From NCBI GenBank assembly GCA_036346405.1, contig CM070554.1, positions 39,360,204 through 39,424,203 on the forward strand: 64,000 bases of DNA, given 5' to 3'. Each line of letters begins with the position of its first letter. Position 1 is the first letter of the stretch. The notes beneath the pieces were generated by a model. The model was not told the DNA's origin. It saw nothing but the letters and a program-made list of their open reading frames with translations, and ran no database searches. Source of the DNA: Phyllostachys edulis (taxonomy: Eukaryota; Streptophyta; Magnoliopsida; Poales; Poaceae). Below, one piece after another: positions 45,291 to 55,724 of this stretch. The position numbers and the translations under genes are program-made.

Positions 45291-47090
45291 TTTTTTTTTT
45301 ACTGAAAACAAGAGGGGATTGACCCCTACTATATATATATATTATAAAAATACAACAATATTTACAAAGGAGAGAGGAAAACAAAAAAAGCAACTTGCTA
45401 GACATTAACCAAAATCTCTCAGCCAATCGACAAAAACCTGTCTAAGAGAAGACTTGATCCTATGGATAACCAAAGCAAAGACTTCTCTAAACTCCCGCTT
45501 CCAAGCAATCAGAAACACAGCTCCATTGTTAAAAATGACCTTATTCCTAAGAGTCCAAATAGACCAACATGCAGTAATGGCTATCTCCTTGAAGCACTTG
45601 CAAGTAGAGGAGTCCTTGCCGACTTGCAAAAGATCAATAACTAGAAGAGACAAGTCCCAAGTAAAACCAATAAACCTCCAACACCACTGACAGAAAGAAC
45701 AGCTAAAGAAAAGGTGCTTCACTGTTTCCAAATGGTACCTAGAACAAACAATACATTCATAACTATCAAGAGAGAAGTTCTTGCACTGTAGGAGATCTCT
45801 GGTATTTAACCTGTCCCTCAAGAGTAGCCAAAAAAATAATTTATGCTTGCTTAAGCAATTGGTCTTCCATAGCCAAACAAAAGGTATAGGAGTAGGAATT
45901 CGACCCAGCTAATGACCATAGACCTTTTCAGGAGAGAAGGCAGAGGAACCCTAGATATAAGACCACTCATCTGATCACTCTTGAGTCAAAGCCAGAGACC
46001 TAATTGAGTCACAGAGACACCGAAATTGCAGCAATGCTGTTAGAGAGGGGGAGCTGGAAGTCTCTCAGAAAATTTGTGTTGTCCAAGAACTGAGCCACTA
46101 AAATATTATGATTCTTGGCAAAGGAAAATAGGTGAGGCCAATTTAAAGTAGGATAACCAATATCCCACAAATCCTTCCAGAAAAGACAAGAACGCCCATA
46201 AGAAACAATGCATCTTGAGAAGCCCTTGAACTCTTCCAACAAATGCAGTATATCCGTCCACCGAAATGAGCCACAAACTCGATTCATTCTAAAAGCTAAC
46301 TTGTTATGATATAAAGCTTGCCAGGTTAAGTGGACCCAAGGAACATCCACTTTGTTAAGGAACGTATGAAGGTGCTTCATCAACATAGCCTTATTCTGTA
46401 AACGAAGATTTAGAATACCAATACCACCTTGCTGTTTCGGCCTATAAACCTGCTTCCAAGCCACTAAACAACCACCTTTCCTATCAATATCCGATCCATG
46501 CCACAATGCATGCATTCTTAATTGATCAATATGCTTGATTACTTTGGTTGGAAGTTTTAAAGAGGCCATATGATAGATTGCTTGAGATGAAAACACTGAG
46601 TTAATCAAAACCAGCCGCCCCCCATAAGATAGAAAAGAAGACAGTCCTGATAATCGTCTACTAATTCTATCAAGTAATGGCAAAAAGCTTTCAAACTTAG
46701 GCTTCAACAGGCCCAAAGGCAGCCCCAAATGAGTAAAAGGCGCTGATTTATGAAAGTTCACCGTTAAGCCCGTGGAGTCGCCAAAAACACGAAGGAGCCC
46801 TTTTAACTTAAAGAGTTCTACGGCATCTACAGGCATGAACAAGAGCGTATCATCGGCATATTGAATAATAGGAAAGTCTTGGCCGAAATCTGAAGCCAAA
46901 GGATATGTAATTAAACCCCTTCGAGCAGCTTCATTAATAATCGACTAAAGAAGATCAGCAGCTAAAACAAACAAAAGCGGTGAAAGCGGACCCCCCTGCC
47001 GTACACCACGTTTTGCAGTGAAAAACTTTTCCTGGAACACCATTTAACAACACCGATGGAGTACCAGAACACAGAATCTGATGAATCCTA
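45291..47090 (-). mobile_element. 5'-truncated L1-type LINE
   Basis: Minus strand. The poly(A) tail appears as ten T on + at 45291-45300, preceded (on minus) by a short AT-rich 3' UTR. The coding part comprises the C-terminal half of RT, a zf-RVT/RNase H-like domain, and nothing upstream of about 47090, so the copy is 5'-truncated as usual for target-primed reverse transcription. A target duplication could not be identified. Confidence 0.85.
45405..47088 (-). pseudogene. LINE reverse transcriptase C-terminus and zf-RVT domain
   Basis: From the 5' side on minus: GTPSVLLNGVPGK and a GVRQGDPLSPLLF-like motif in broken frames (46930-47085), the catalytic YADDTLLFM (near 46845-46860), then LGLPLG, YGGRLVLINSVFSSQAIYHM and KGGCLVAWKQVYRPKQQGG (46009-46899). 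The zf-RVT domain with CIVCSRYHLETVKHLFFSC occupies 45405-45821, separated by frame breaks about 45822-46008. Non-LTR RT of the plant L1 clade. Confidence 0.85.
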
Positions 47091-47362
47091 GACTAGGAGC
47101 CATCCACCAACTCTTCCTAAGCTTCAACCAGGGCGACAAATCTTTAGGTTCATGTCAATTTTGACAAACAGTCCCCATGAGTTTGTCTGGATCATCAAAC
47201 TATCTCCAAGTTCATGTTTTTTAACATGTAGTCTCGTGAGAGTAGTTTGGCACAATTTAACCACATAAGAATCTTGAAATTTGATTTTTCATTTTGCACA
47301 AGAGCAGTTTTAGATTCACAAAGGAACAAAAAGCTCAAGACATGTTCAATCCTAGATTCAAG

Positions 47363-47440
47363 AGCTAACAAAGCAATTTTGACAGGGCCAGTGTCACAAA
47401 AAGATCACTAATTGTGCAACTAGCTAACAAAGCAATTTTG
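47363..47440. repeat. 19-bp direct repeat at the gag/3' region junction
   Basis: AGCTAACAAAGCAATTTTG occurs at 47363-47381 and again at 47422-47440, the second copy directly beside the truncated end of gag. Confidence 0.9.
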
Positions 47441-48509
47441 CCTTCTCGTTCTTCTTGTCTTGAGGGAGCTCCTCCTCTTTGTCCTCCTCGCTCCCGGAGT
47501 CCACATCACTCATGGATTGCTCTCTAAAAGCGGCAAGGACCCGATGAGCAGCCTTCATGAGCTTGATAGCATCAAACTTGGACTTGTTCCCTTGAGGCTT
47601 CCTCCAAGCTGCCTTCTTCTCCTTGTGGTTGCCCTTCCCTTTTAGCTTGGGGTAGTTCGCCCGGATATGGTAGGGCTCTCCACACTCATAGCATGTCACA
47701 GGGCCACCTCTCTTCTTGTTTCTCACATTGTTATAGGCCCGTGTGAATTTTTTGGCTAGAAGGGCTAACTCAGCCTCAGGAATACTCTCAAGTTTCTCTT
47801 CATGGATTGCACACAAACAGGCAAGTGAAAATCCGGAGGAAGACTCAGCAGAATCATCAGAAATTCTTTTAAGAGGGTCAGCCACCAAAGCCATGTTCTC
47901 TTTTTTAGGGTAACTAATTCTCTTGATCTCATGAGTCTTGAGCTTGTTATATAGTAGCTAAAAAGAGAGATTAGAGAGATTGACATTCTACTCAATGGCA
48001 GTAGCCTTCATCTCCCACTCCTTGGTGCTGATTGCAGCCAAGAGGTGAGTGATATTCTCAGATTGAGAATACTTGATGTCTACTGCTCTCAACTGACTAA
48101 TCACCTCGTTAAAGCAAGTGAATACATCATCAATGCTCTCTCCATGATGCATCTCGAACTTGTTGTATTCTCACCTTAAGACCGTCTGGTGTACTTGCTT
48201 AATTTGGGATGAACCCTCATGGTAGGTTTCAAGGGTGTGCTAAATCTCGTGCACGGTCTCAATATTACAAATCTTGTCATACTCATGTCTACCAAGCCCG
48301 GCATATATGAGATTCTTTGCCTTTTGGTTGTTAGCCAAGAGGGCTGCTGAAGCCGGCGTAGCAACCTCGGGCAAAATGAGCAGGGCTTGAACAACCTCCC
48401 ATATGGCTTGACCTTCGCTCTGAAGGAAGACACGCATGTGATTCTTCCAATAGGCATAGTCAAGCCCATCGAAGATATGCGGCTTGGTGGAGTACTTCTC
48501 CATCGCCAA
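47441..48509 (-). pseudogene. copia gag (capsid and first zinc knuckle)
   Basis: ATG at 48509-48507 (MAMEKYSTKPHIFDGLDYAY). The capsid part is open to about 48240, then broken by frameshifts to about 47900. The CCHC knuckle CYECGEPYHIRANYPK (about 47650-47695) has lost its last Cys (C to Y). The acidic stretch GSEEDKEEELPQDKK precedes the truncated end at 47441. The double-knuckle C-terminal half seen in the other copy is missing. Confidence 0.78.
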
Positions 48510-48561
48510 GTTCAGTGACCGATTAAGATCAAGATTGAATTAACCTGGCTTTGATACCACT

Positions 48562-50573
48562 TGCTGGACCGAAAAGGCGAATAGAGGGGGGGCGTGAATA
48601 GGAGCACTGTCTCTTTTTCACCTTGATCAAATTCAACAAGTTTTCACTCCAATAGCTATGAGAGCTATGAAGATCAATGTACAAGCATAGATGAAGACTT
48701 GTATTGAATCCAATCAAAACACCGAAGCAAAATGACCAAAAAAAAATCAAAAACTCAATTCATAAAGATTTGGGCGATCAGACCTCTCACTAGGGGTAGT
48801 TTGACCTCTCCTAAAGGGGTGGTCTGACCTCCAATCCTATGAACAGTAAAATCAGCCCGAACTCAAAATCACAAATTGGTCTAACTTTTGATTCACAACT
48901 CCAAACTTCATGAAACTTGAAACATACCTTCTCTAGGATGTTAGGAACCTATTCTAATCAAGGATCGTGAAGATCATTGCCAAAGTTCTGATCTTTTTCC
49001 GTTTGAGTGAAGGTTGCTTCAAAACAGAGTCAAAACCAAAACATTATATAAAAACTTGCTCATCGGTAAACGGTGATCAAGATGATCCTAGATGCATTAC
49101 CACATGTCACATCAAGCAAGATCTAGTCCATAAACCAAAGGAAAACCAACGGATCAAAGAAAGCCCCAAAATCACAAAATAGAGAGCAAGAACAAGAAGA
49201 GACTCATCTTGAGGAATCTTGCTTGGATTGATTTGAGATTGATGTTGGTTTATAGCCACTCCATCTAGGAGGACAAAAGCTCAACACTTGAGCACACAAT
49301 CAATCCAACTCCCTAGAACCCTAACCTCTCACTATCCTCTCCCTAAACACAAACTAGGGTTTTTCAATACAAGAGTTGGGGGGTGCAAAACCAGCACCCT
49401 AAGTGGAGGCTAGCTTCTAGAAGGATATTCCTAATGGGCACCCGTTAAGCCCACACACAAACGGGTTTCACTTGCGCACACATTTTAAAGTGTCGTCTTC
49501 ATCTTCTCTTGACCTAAACCACTTCTCCTTGCACCGTCTTGCTCCATGGTTTAGCCAAAAGCCATCAAGACGGTATTTAGGTGAAGTTACCAAAATACCC
49601 CTTCTCGATCCTTCTCCGAAGACCAAGTCCAAATCTTCATGAAGCAATCCCATACTTCGCTACGTATAGGTTGATCAACGACTCTCTTCATGTCGGCAAG
49701 TCTCTCCCATCCGGCTCCTACCGAAACCACCATGGCACTTGCACCGACCCCCGTGCTGCTTGATGCAACCCGTCACACCAAGCTTTCTATTCGGTCATCC
49801 TTGTCTATTTTGCGCCATACTTGAGTCTTTTGACTTCACCCGGCATCCTCGATCATTCTAAACCTCAACTCTCCAAGCCGAGTCTTGATCATCCTCGCTG
49901 TTGACTGTCGTTGACCTCTAAGCTTCCTGCAGAACAATAGACAAAGAAATCGATTCTGGAAATAAGTTCTTCGCAACTTGACCCACGTTAGTCAAAACAT
50001 GCATCATGCAACACATATGCACTGAAACCCATGAGCTTGACCTAACCAACAAACATCACCGTCAAGCTGGCCAATGAACAAGTCAAAACCGGTCAGACCA
50101 CCACCCATGGCTGGTTTGACCACCCTGGCCAGTCTGACCACCCAGTAAGGGACTAAGCCAAATTTCCTCCTTGGAAATCTGAAACCTCTCTGAAAATATC
50201 AAACGAATAGAACTTTTGAGTCGAAGCTCCAAAAATTATGAGACCAAGTGTAGAAGAATTCTCTCTCTTGCCTACACCCTCTATTTTTAGCCCGGCTCTA
50301 AATTTGAAAGTTCCTTTATGGCCGGTCAGACCGCCGCCCATTGGCTAGTCTGGCCGCCACCCACTAGACCAAAGCCTTGGCTGGTCTAACCACAAGAGGT
50401 GGCCGGTCTGACCACCACACAGGCTGGTCTGACCGCCACCTTGGTCGGTTTGACCGCCTAGAGCCTGACAGAAACTAAACTTTGCCGAAAATAAGTGTTT
50501 CGATAAACCTTCAACGCCATTGCTAATTGTATCATCATCTTAAGATCGTGAGCATATCCCCATGATATCCACA
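48562..50573 (-). repeat. SIRE-like 5' LTR with GGTCTGACC motif clusters
   Basis: 2012 bp; + strand TGCTGGACC ... TATCCACA, with the same ends as 24031-25981. The PBS (minus TGGTATCAAAGCC) is at 48547-48560. Where the other LTRs carry GGTAGTACC motifs, this one has repeated GGTC(T/A)GACC(A/G)CC motifs (48780-48830, 50080-50150, 50320-50460). Confidence 0.85.
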
Positions 50574-51276
50574 GATACTCGTGATTAGCCTTGATCTCTT
50601 CGCCAGCACGGGAGATGATCACCATGAATGGGGTAGCTAGCATGGGTAGGAGCTAGCGGAGGTGACAGGGTAGCTGGGCGTAAAACAGTGGGCGGTGATG
50701 GAAATCAGTGGGCGAACTCTGGTGTAGTGGCGAGTGAGGGAGAAAGCGATGTGGAAGAAAGGTTCTAACAAGTAGGGCTCACACGTCAGCAAGAAGGCGA
50801 GCGTGCGCTAGTGTGGGATGGAGTTGGCGATGGGTTTTGGGCCAACTCAGATGCGGCCCAAGAGTTCGGCGGGAATTCAAAAACTATTTTTGAATTTCCA
50901 AAACTGGCCGAGTGTTTGCTAAATTTTTGAACCTAACAAACTGGCTCCAAAATTTATGAAATTGTATGTGAAGGCTTATGACACAGTATTGTTTCTTATG
51001 TAAATTTTTTTGGAGTTTATACATTTTGTGTTTTTTTCTAAAATTCCTACAGTTGCTGTTTGCATGTGATTTCACTATTTGATTTATGCAGAAGCTCAAG
51101 AATTCATGCTAAAATAGTTTTCCGTGCAAAAACATGTTCAAAATTATTCTCCCACTTATTTTCGTTATACTTTTCAAAAATTGGGATTTTGGGATGCTAC
51201 ATGTACTATCTAATGTATTTATGTATGTCAATCGATCCCCTTCCCCTAACGCCGTGTATTTTCATGGATGTTCTTT
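50574..51276 (-). mobile_element. Probable Del-like LTR fragment
   Basis: A GC-rich block (50590-50870) passes into AT-rich sequence with AATTT/TTTGAA motifs, the same layout as 36430-37560 in LTR B. No termini seen and no gene supported. Confidence 0.4.
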
Positions 51277-51500
51277 CATAGTGTTATGTGGATTTATTGT
51301 TCTTCTCTGTTCTAATTTCTAATGCTTGTCTATTGTCTATTCTAGTCAATTATGATGCTTCTCATCAATTTCTGCTATGTACATATCTCATAGTGTTATG
51401 AGGATTTAATGTTCTTCTCTATTCTAATTTCTGATTCTTCTTTGTTGTCTATTCTGGTCAATTATGATGCTTCTCATCAATTTTTGTTATGTACTTCTCT
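51277..51500. repeat. Two tandem 112-bp units
   Basis: Units 51277-51388 and 51389-51500 both start CATAGTGTTATG and contain TCAATTATGATGCTTCTCAT. They differ at about a dozen positions. Confidence 0.9.
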
Positions 51501-51529
51501 CTATTCTGTCTGTGTTCTGTCCAATTTTG

Positions 51530-51708
51530 GCGGATTTTTTTTAATGAAATTCGGTTGATTATCACTGATTTTCAGCTGAAATTTATTTGAATTTCAAATT
51601 TTGGTTTGAAATTTCGCCCGAACTCTACTAAAAATTTCGAAAAAACACTAAAATAAGTTCTATCGGTGTCCCTAGTAAAAATTCAAAATTGGTTATCAAA
51701 ACCCTGGT
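51530..51708. repeat. MITE end with AAATTTCG motifs
   Basis: It carries GAAATTTCGCCCG and AAATTTCGAAAAA and ends ATCAAAACCCTGG, resembling the inverted end of the 42181-42719 MITE family. The left partner end was not found. Confidence 0.4.
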
Positions 51709-51821
51709 TTGTGTTGTACTTTTATTATGCCTCACTGTGGACAGTATTTGACATTAGTTATAGCTATTTATTTTTTGCCTATGGTTATGTAGAATCCTGG
51801 CTTCGCCAGTACATGCACACA
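51709..51821. other. Short unassigned interval before the Del-like 5' LTR
   Basis: 113 bp of AT-rich sequence between the MITE end and the LTR start. Nothing recognised. Confidence 0.4.
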
Positions 51822-53438
51822 TATAACATCCCAATTTTCTGGTCTTAAAAATCTTTTCATTAGTTTAGTATTTGGAAAATTCACCCAAGAGTTTATTTGA
51901 ACTTTTAAATAAAGCTTAACATGGACTTTTAGTATCAAAACAATTTAATATGATTAATATCAACATCAATAATTGTCAAAGCTATTTTATTTGGATTCTA
52001 TGGGCTTCGATATATTTTGTAGTTTTTTTCAGAATTTTTTCGAGTTCATTTGCTATTTTCTAGTTGCTATTTGCATTTTCTGCTATTTCTAAAATAGAAA
52101 ATCTATTTAAATATCAGGAATTCCAAATGGGCTAAAACCCATCTCTATTCCTCCCTCGGCCCAGCACTATGCAGCCTAGCCACATGCACGTGCTTCGCTT
52201 CCCACTATGTGATGTGTGTCACTACTCGTTGATGCCATGTGTTGTACTTAATCAACATGGTGGGAAAAGATTTAGACTGAGGCAAGTGGTGGATACTGTG
52301 TGATATGGTGGAGCTTTATGATTGGGAATATTAATCTTTGTGGCATAGTTAGAAATTGAAAGTCTTGCCTTAGTCAATTAAGGACTTAACTTTATGTGCC
52401 ATTGAACTGAGGCATAACTGTACAACCACATGCCTGATGGGACGGACCTAGCTTAGAAGGTTATGGAATCTGGACATTGACTACTTAGGTAGTAGATTAA
52501 GCTTTGTGCCAGGGTGGAGGTGTGAACCTCAGGTAGATCACATTTATGAGCGGTTTACCGTCTTCAGGTCTAATGGTGTGTATTGTACCAAAGCGTTGTG
52601 TTAGGGTTGGTATGATGGTAAAACACATCGGGAGTGTCAGTGGTTGTGATGAAGTTTCTAAAATTTTTTGTTATGATTAGTGCTTGCTACACTAGTTATA
52701 TCGTGTGGGTAAAGTGTACAACCTCTACAGAGTGTTAAATTAATCTATTCGAATAGCCACACCTGCGGTCATGGACATACTCGGGGATTTCACATGAGGG
52801 TTAGATTTTCATAAAACATTTGGGAAGGGAGAAGTGTGATCGAAGTCATATGGTTGTGCGAAAGAAATTGATTAGGCTTTGTGTCTTTGTGAAATCAATT
52901 GCTAAATTATTACTGTTTATTTGTTTTGAATTATGTTTTAATCTATTATTGTATTCAATTGCAAATGTTCCTTTTATACAAAAGAACCACATAAGCCATT
53001 TCTTTTGGAATAAGCCATCATTTATAAACTGCATTCTGTGGTATGACTTGCGAGTACGGTTGTGTACTCATGCTTATCGCAAAATATTAAATAGAAGTGG
53101 AGGAGTCATCGCCTGCTTTTGACGAGGAGTTATACGAAGGTGCTGATCGCTAGGTTTTAATCCCAGTCGATTGCCTGTGATGAATCGAGGGGTTTCCGCT
53201 GAAGTTTATGTTGTTCCGCTGCTGCTTATTTAATTATTGCCAGCCCTGCGAGGCTTAATAAGTGTAAACTCGACTATAAAGTCAAAACAGTTATTTATTA
53301 TTCAAATTAATCGTTTATTCTATTATTTCGCCTTGTGTGGATCGATATTCATCTATGTTGACATTGTGTGCACTAGCGTGATTCTGGACTAGTGCATTAT
53401 ACATAGAGGGTCCAGAATTGCATTTTTGGGTCCCGACA
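51822..53438 (+). repeat. Del/Tekay-like 5' LTR and PBS
   Basis: It starts near TATAACATCCC (TGTAACATCCC with one change; border approximate) and ends GGGTCCCGACA at 53438. A PBS-like sequence (GGTAGTATCCGAGCC, related to TGGTATCAGAGCC) follows at 53441-53455. It is the same family as 29599 onward, in opposite orientation. Confidence 0.7.
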
Positions 53439-53653
53439 GCGGTAGTATCCGAGCCATAATAATTGTAGGTCTTGACCTTAGTTAGATTGGCCACCTTTAG
53501 AGTGTCCAAACTATTTTCTAAAGCAAAATTAACTTGCAAGATTGATGGAATTGCTTAACTCCTCTTATGTCTGTATTGACTCAACTATTGCTGAAATTTT
53601 TCCTCTCCCCACTGTTTTAAATTGGTTCTTACCCTCTTGTCTGTCTTGACAGA

Positions 53654-54360
53654 TGCCTCGTCTTCAAAACTATTGTGAGCATAAGGGAGGACTTGCTGCA
53701 GAACTATGGAAGCTTTTACAAGTGCTTGGGGGGCTTTGACCGAGCAATGTACCGAGCCACCAACTGGGTGGTGAACGGCCGAAGTCGTGGAGTGATCTGC
53801 CACTTGACCATCTACGCTTGGAGGGACACCAAAGCTAGCCACCCTCTGAACATCTCCGTACAGAGGATTGTCTGGGCCGAAGGAGTTCAGGAGTCGTCAC
53901 GCCTTGCTATCTCGAGGATCTGCAACATCTACGCACGTGAGCTGTAGGATACAGTCTTCTTCTACCATCCTCATGCCTCCGCAATGGACCTTCCTGCACG
54001 ATACCCATCAACAGATGGAGAGCACAGCGCTACCGTGGTTCACCTTGCCCAGTTTGCTGCTGCCCGAGAAGAATCCTTGGAGATGGCTGCCACGGAGCTG
54101 GAATGTGTCCATGAGACACTAGAGATGGCAGAATAAATGATCATAGCCCTAGAAGAAGCACTGTACAGCTAGCACGAGCATGAGGAAGACCCTGAAGAGG
54201 AAGATCTAGAAGAATACCTAGAAGAGGCTGAGGAGCCAACAGAACCTGAAACAGGAGGAGCCGGTTGTGCCTGCACTAGGGACGCATGTTCCTACTGCAC
54301 TAGTCCCAGGGCACCAAGAACAGTTTGCAATGATGCCCGTGTAGTTCTAGGTCTATAGCA
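53654..54360 (+). pseudogene. Leader ORF upstream of gag, Del-like element
   Basis: The sequence encodes LQNYGSFYKCLGG, then RLAISRICNIYAREL followed by an aromatic, His/Pro-containing segment, then a long acidic coiled coil (EEDPEEEDLEEYLEEAEEP). This resembles a conserved grass gypsy-associated protein of unknown role that lies ahead of gag. At least three in-frame stops (after AREL near 53946, near 54134, near 54170) and a frameshift disable it. No known enzyme motif. Confidence 0.5.
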
Positions 54361-54808
54361 GGCGGGAGTGCCATCGTGGTTGTGGCTCAGGTTTAGGTTA
54401 AGTTAGTTGAAGCTTGGTGTGTGCAAGCCGCATCAGTTTAAGATTTGGAGTGTCGTACTTTAGATGGTAGTTGCATGTTAGGTTTGCGTTTGTTTTCTTG
54501 TGTGCATGTATAAGCTGCAAAATCCCTTAGGCATTTTTGCAGCCATGCTAAGACCCTATTAATAAATAAGAGTTTCAGTTGATTTCTTGAAGCCATGTTG
54601 TTGGGTTTAATCTACCCCCGATTAGTTCTTAACGTATCTTGTGCTTGCTACCTTATCTAACCCATGGAGCTTCGCCAGATGGTTCAAACTTGTCATGCTA
54701 CTTCCAGAGGATTAGGAACCCTTGGGTCAGAAGAAAATGAGTGGACACCCGTAGGAGCAATTCCGCCGCAAGCAACCCCTAATTGATTTGTAGAATTTTG
54801 GAGCATTC

Positions 54809-55724
54809 ATGGCAGCTCAAACTAAAATGATATACACAATGATGAACCAGATGCAAAACATGAATAATAATCAGAACAACAACACAATAGAGCACCAGCT
54901 ACACACAGTCATCATGGACCATCCAAGCTAGCAGAGTTCATGAGAACTCGCCCACCCTACTTTTCTGGTCATGTGTCACTAGTGGAAGCCGATGATTGGC
55001 TTCGTGTCATTAAAAGAAAGCTGTTGATCACCCAATGTAGCAACCATGAAAAAGTTCTCTATACAACCCATCAAATAGAGGGCATTGCTGCCGAATGGTG
55101 GGAAAAATTATGCGCCGCACATGAGACGCCATAGAATATCACCTTGGAAGAGTTTTGAATAGCTTTTCGCCAGTATCATGTTCCAGAAGAAATTATTGAT
55201 CTAAAGAAGGATAAATTTCGTGCCCTCAAGCAAAGAGGCATGTCAGTGACCGACTACCTCAATAAATTCTCTTAGCTTGCCGGCTATACTGCGGAAGATG
55301 TTGCCACTCACAAGGCTCATCAGAGTCATTTTCTAAAAGGACTGAATACCGGGTTGAAGGTCAGTTTGATCGCCCATACGTTTCCAGACTTTCAAGAGCT
55401 GGTCAACGAAGCTTTGATTCTAGAAGATAAACACAAAGAACTAGAGTACAACCGCAAGCATAGAATGGCTCAGCAAGGGAGTCATCAGCCTCAGTAGAAA
55501 GTGAGAACCCTTCCTCAATAGTTCACTCGTTTTCCATCTCAGAACTCGTTTAGGTTGCCTGCACCTGCTTCAGCACCTCATCCAGCTGCTCAGAACTTTT
55601 GTAACCCTGCCCCCGTCAACCCCAATCTAGGAGGCAACCAGTAGAATGGACCGAGACTCTGTTATACCTACTGAGAACCAGGGCATTTCTCCAACATTTG
55701 CCCTCAGAAGGGAACCATGATGCC
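54809..55724 (+). pseudogene. Del-like gag, interrupted by hAT insertion
   Basis: ATG 54809. A Gln/Asn-rich start leads to the retrotransposon gag core (RPPYFSGHVSLVEADDWLRV; EGIAAEWWEKLCAAHE; FRQYHVPEEIIDLKKDKFRA), then a Pro-rich linker and the knuckle CYTY-stop-EPGHFSNIC just before 55724. Stops at about 55134, 55159, 55275 and 55497, and one frameshift near 54930. The gag continues at 59623 beyond the hAT element. Confidence 0.75.

Larger units (their letters stand above)
47091..50573 (-). mobile_element. Pol-less SIRE-like copia remnant (5' LTR and gag)
   Basis: Minus strand: 5' LTR 50573-48562, PBS, gag 48509-47441, then directly sequence homologous to the 3' untranslated region of the other SIRE-like element (47091-47240 resembles 17545-17720). 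Protease, integrase, RT and RNase H are absent, and the 3' LTR is lost at the LINE border. A 19-bp direct repeat marks the gag/3'-region junction. Confidence 0.78.

Noticed and set aside
50060..50470. Repeats GGTCTGACC as a possible CRISPR-like or satellite array
   Set aside because: Spacing is irregular, the motif is only 9-12 bp and it sits within an LTR; plant nuclear DNA does not carry CRISPR arrays.
53675..53947. Possible host gene with an aromatic and acidic protein
   Set aside because: Position between the Del-like PBS and gag, in-frame stops and similarity to repeated grass sequences mark it as the element's leader ORF.
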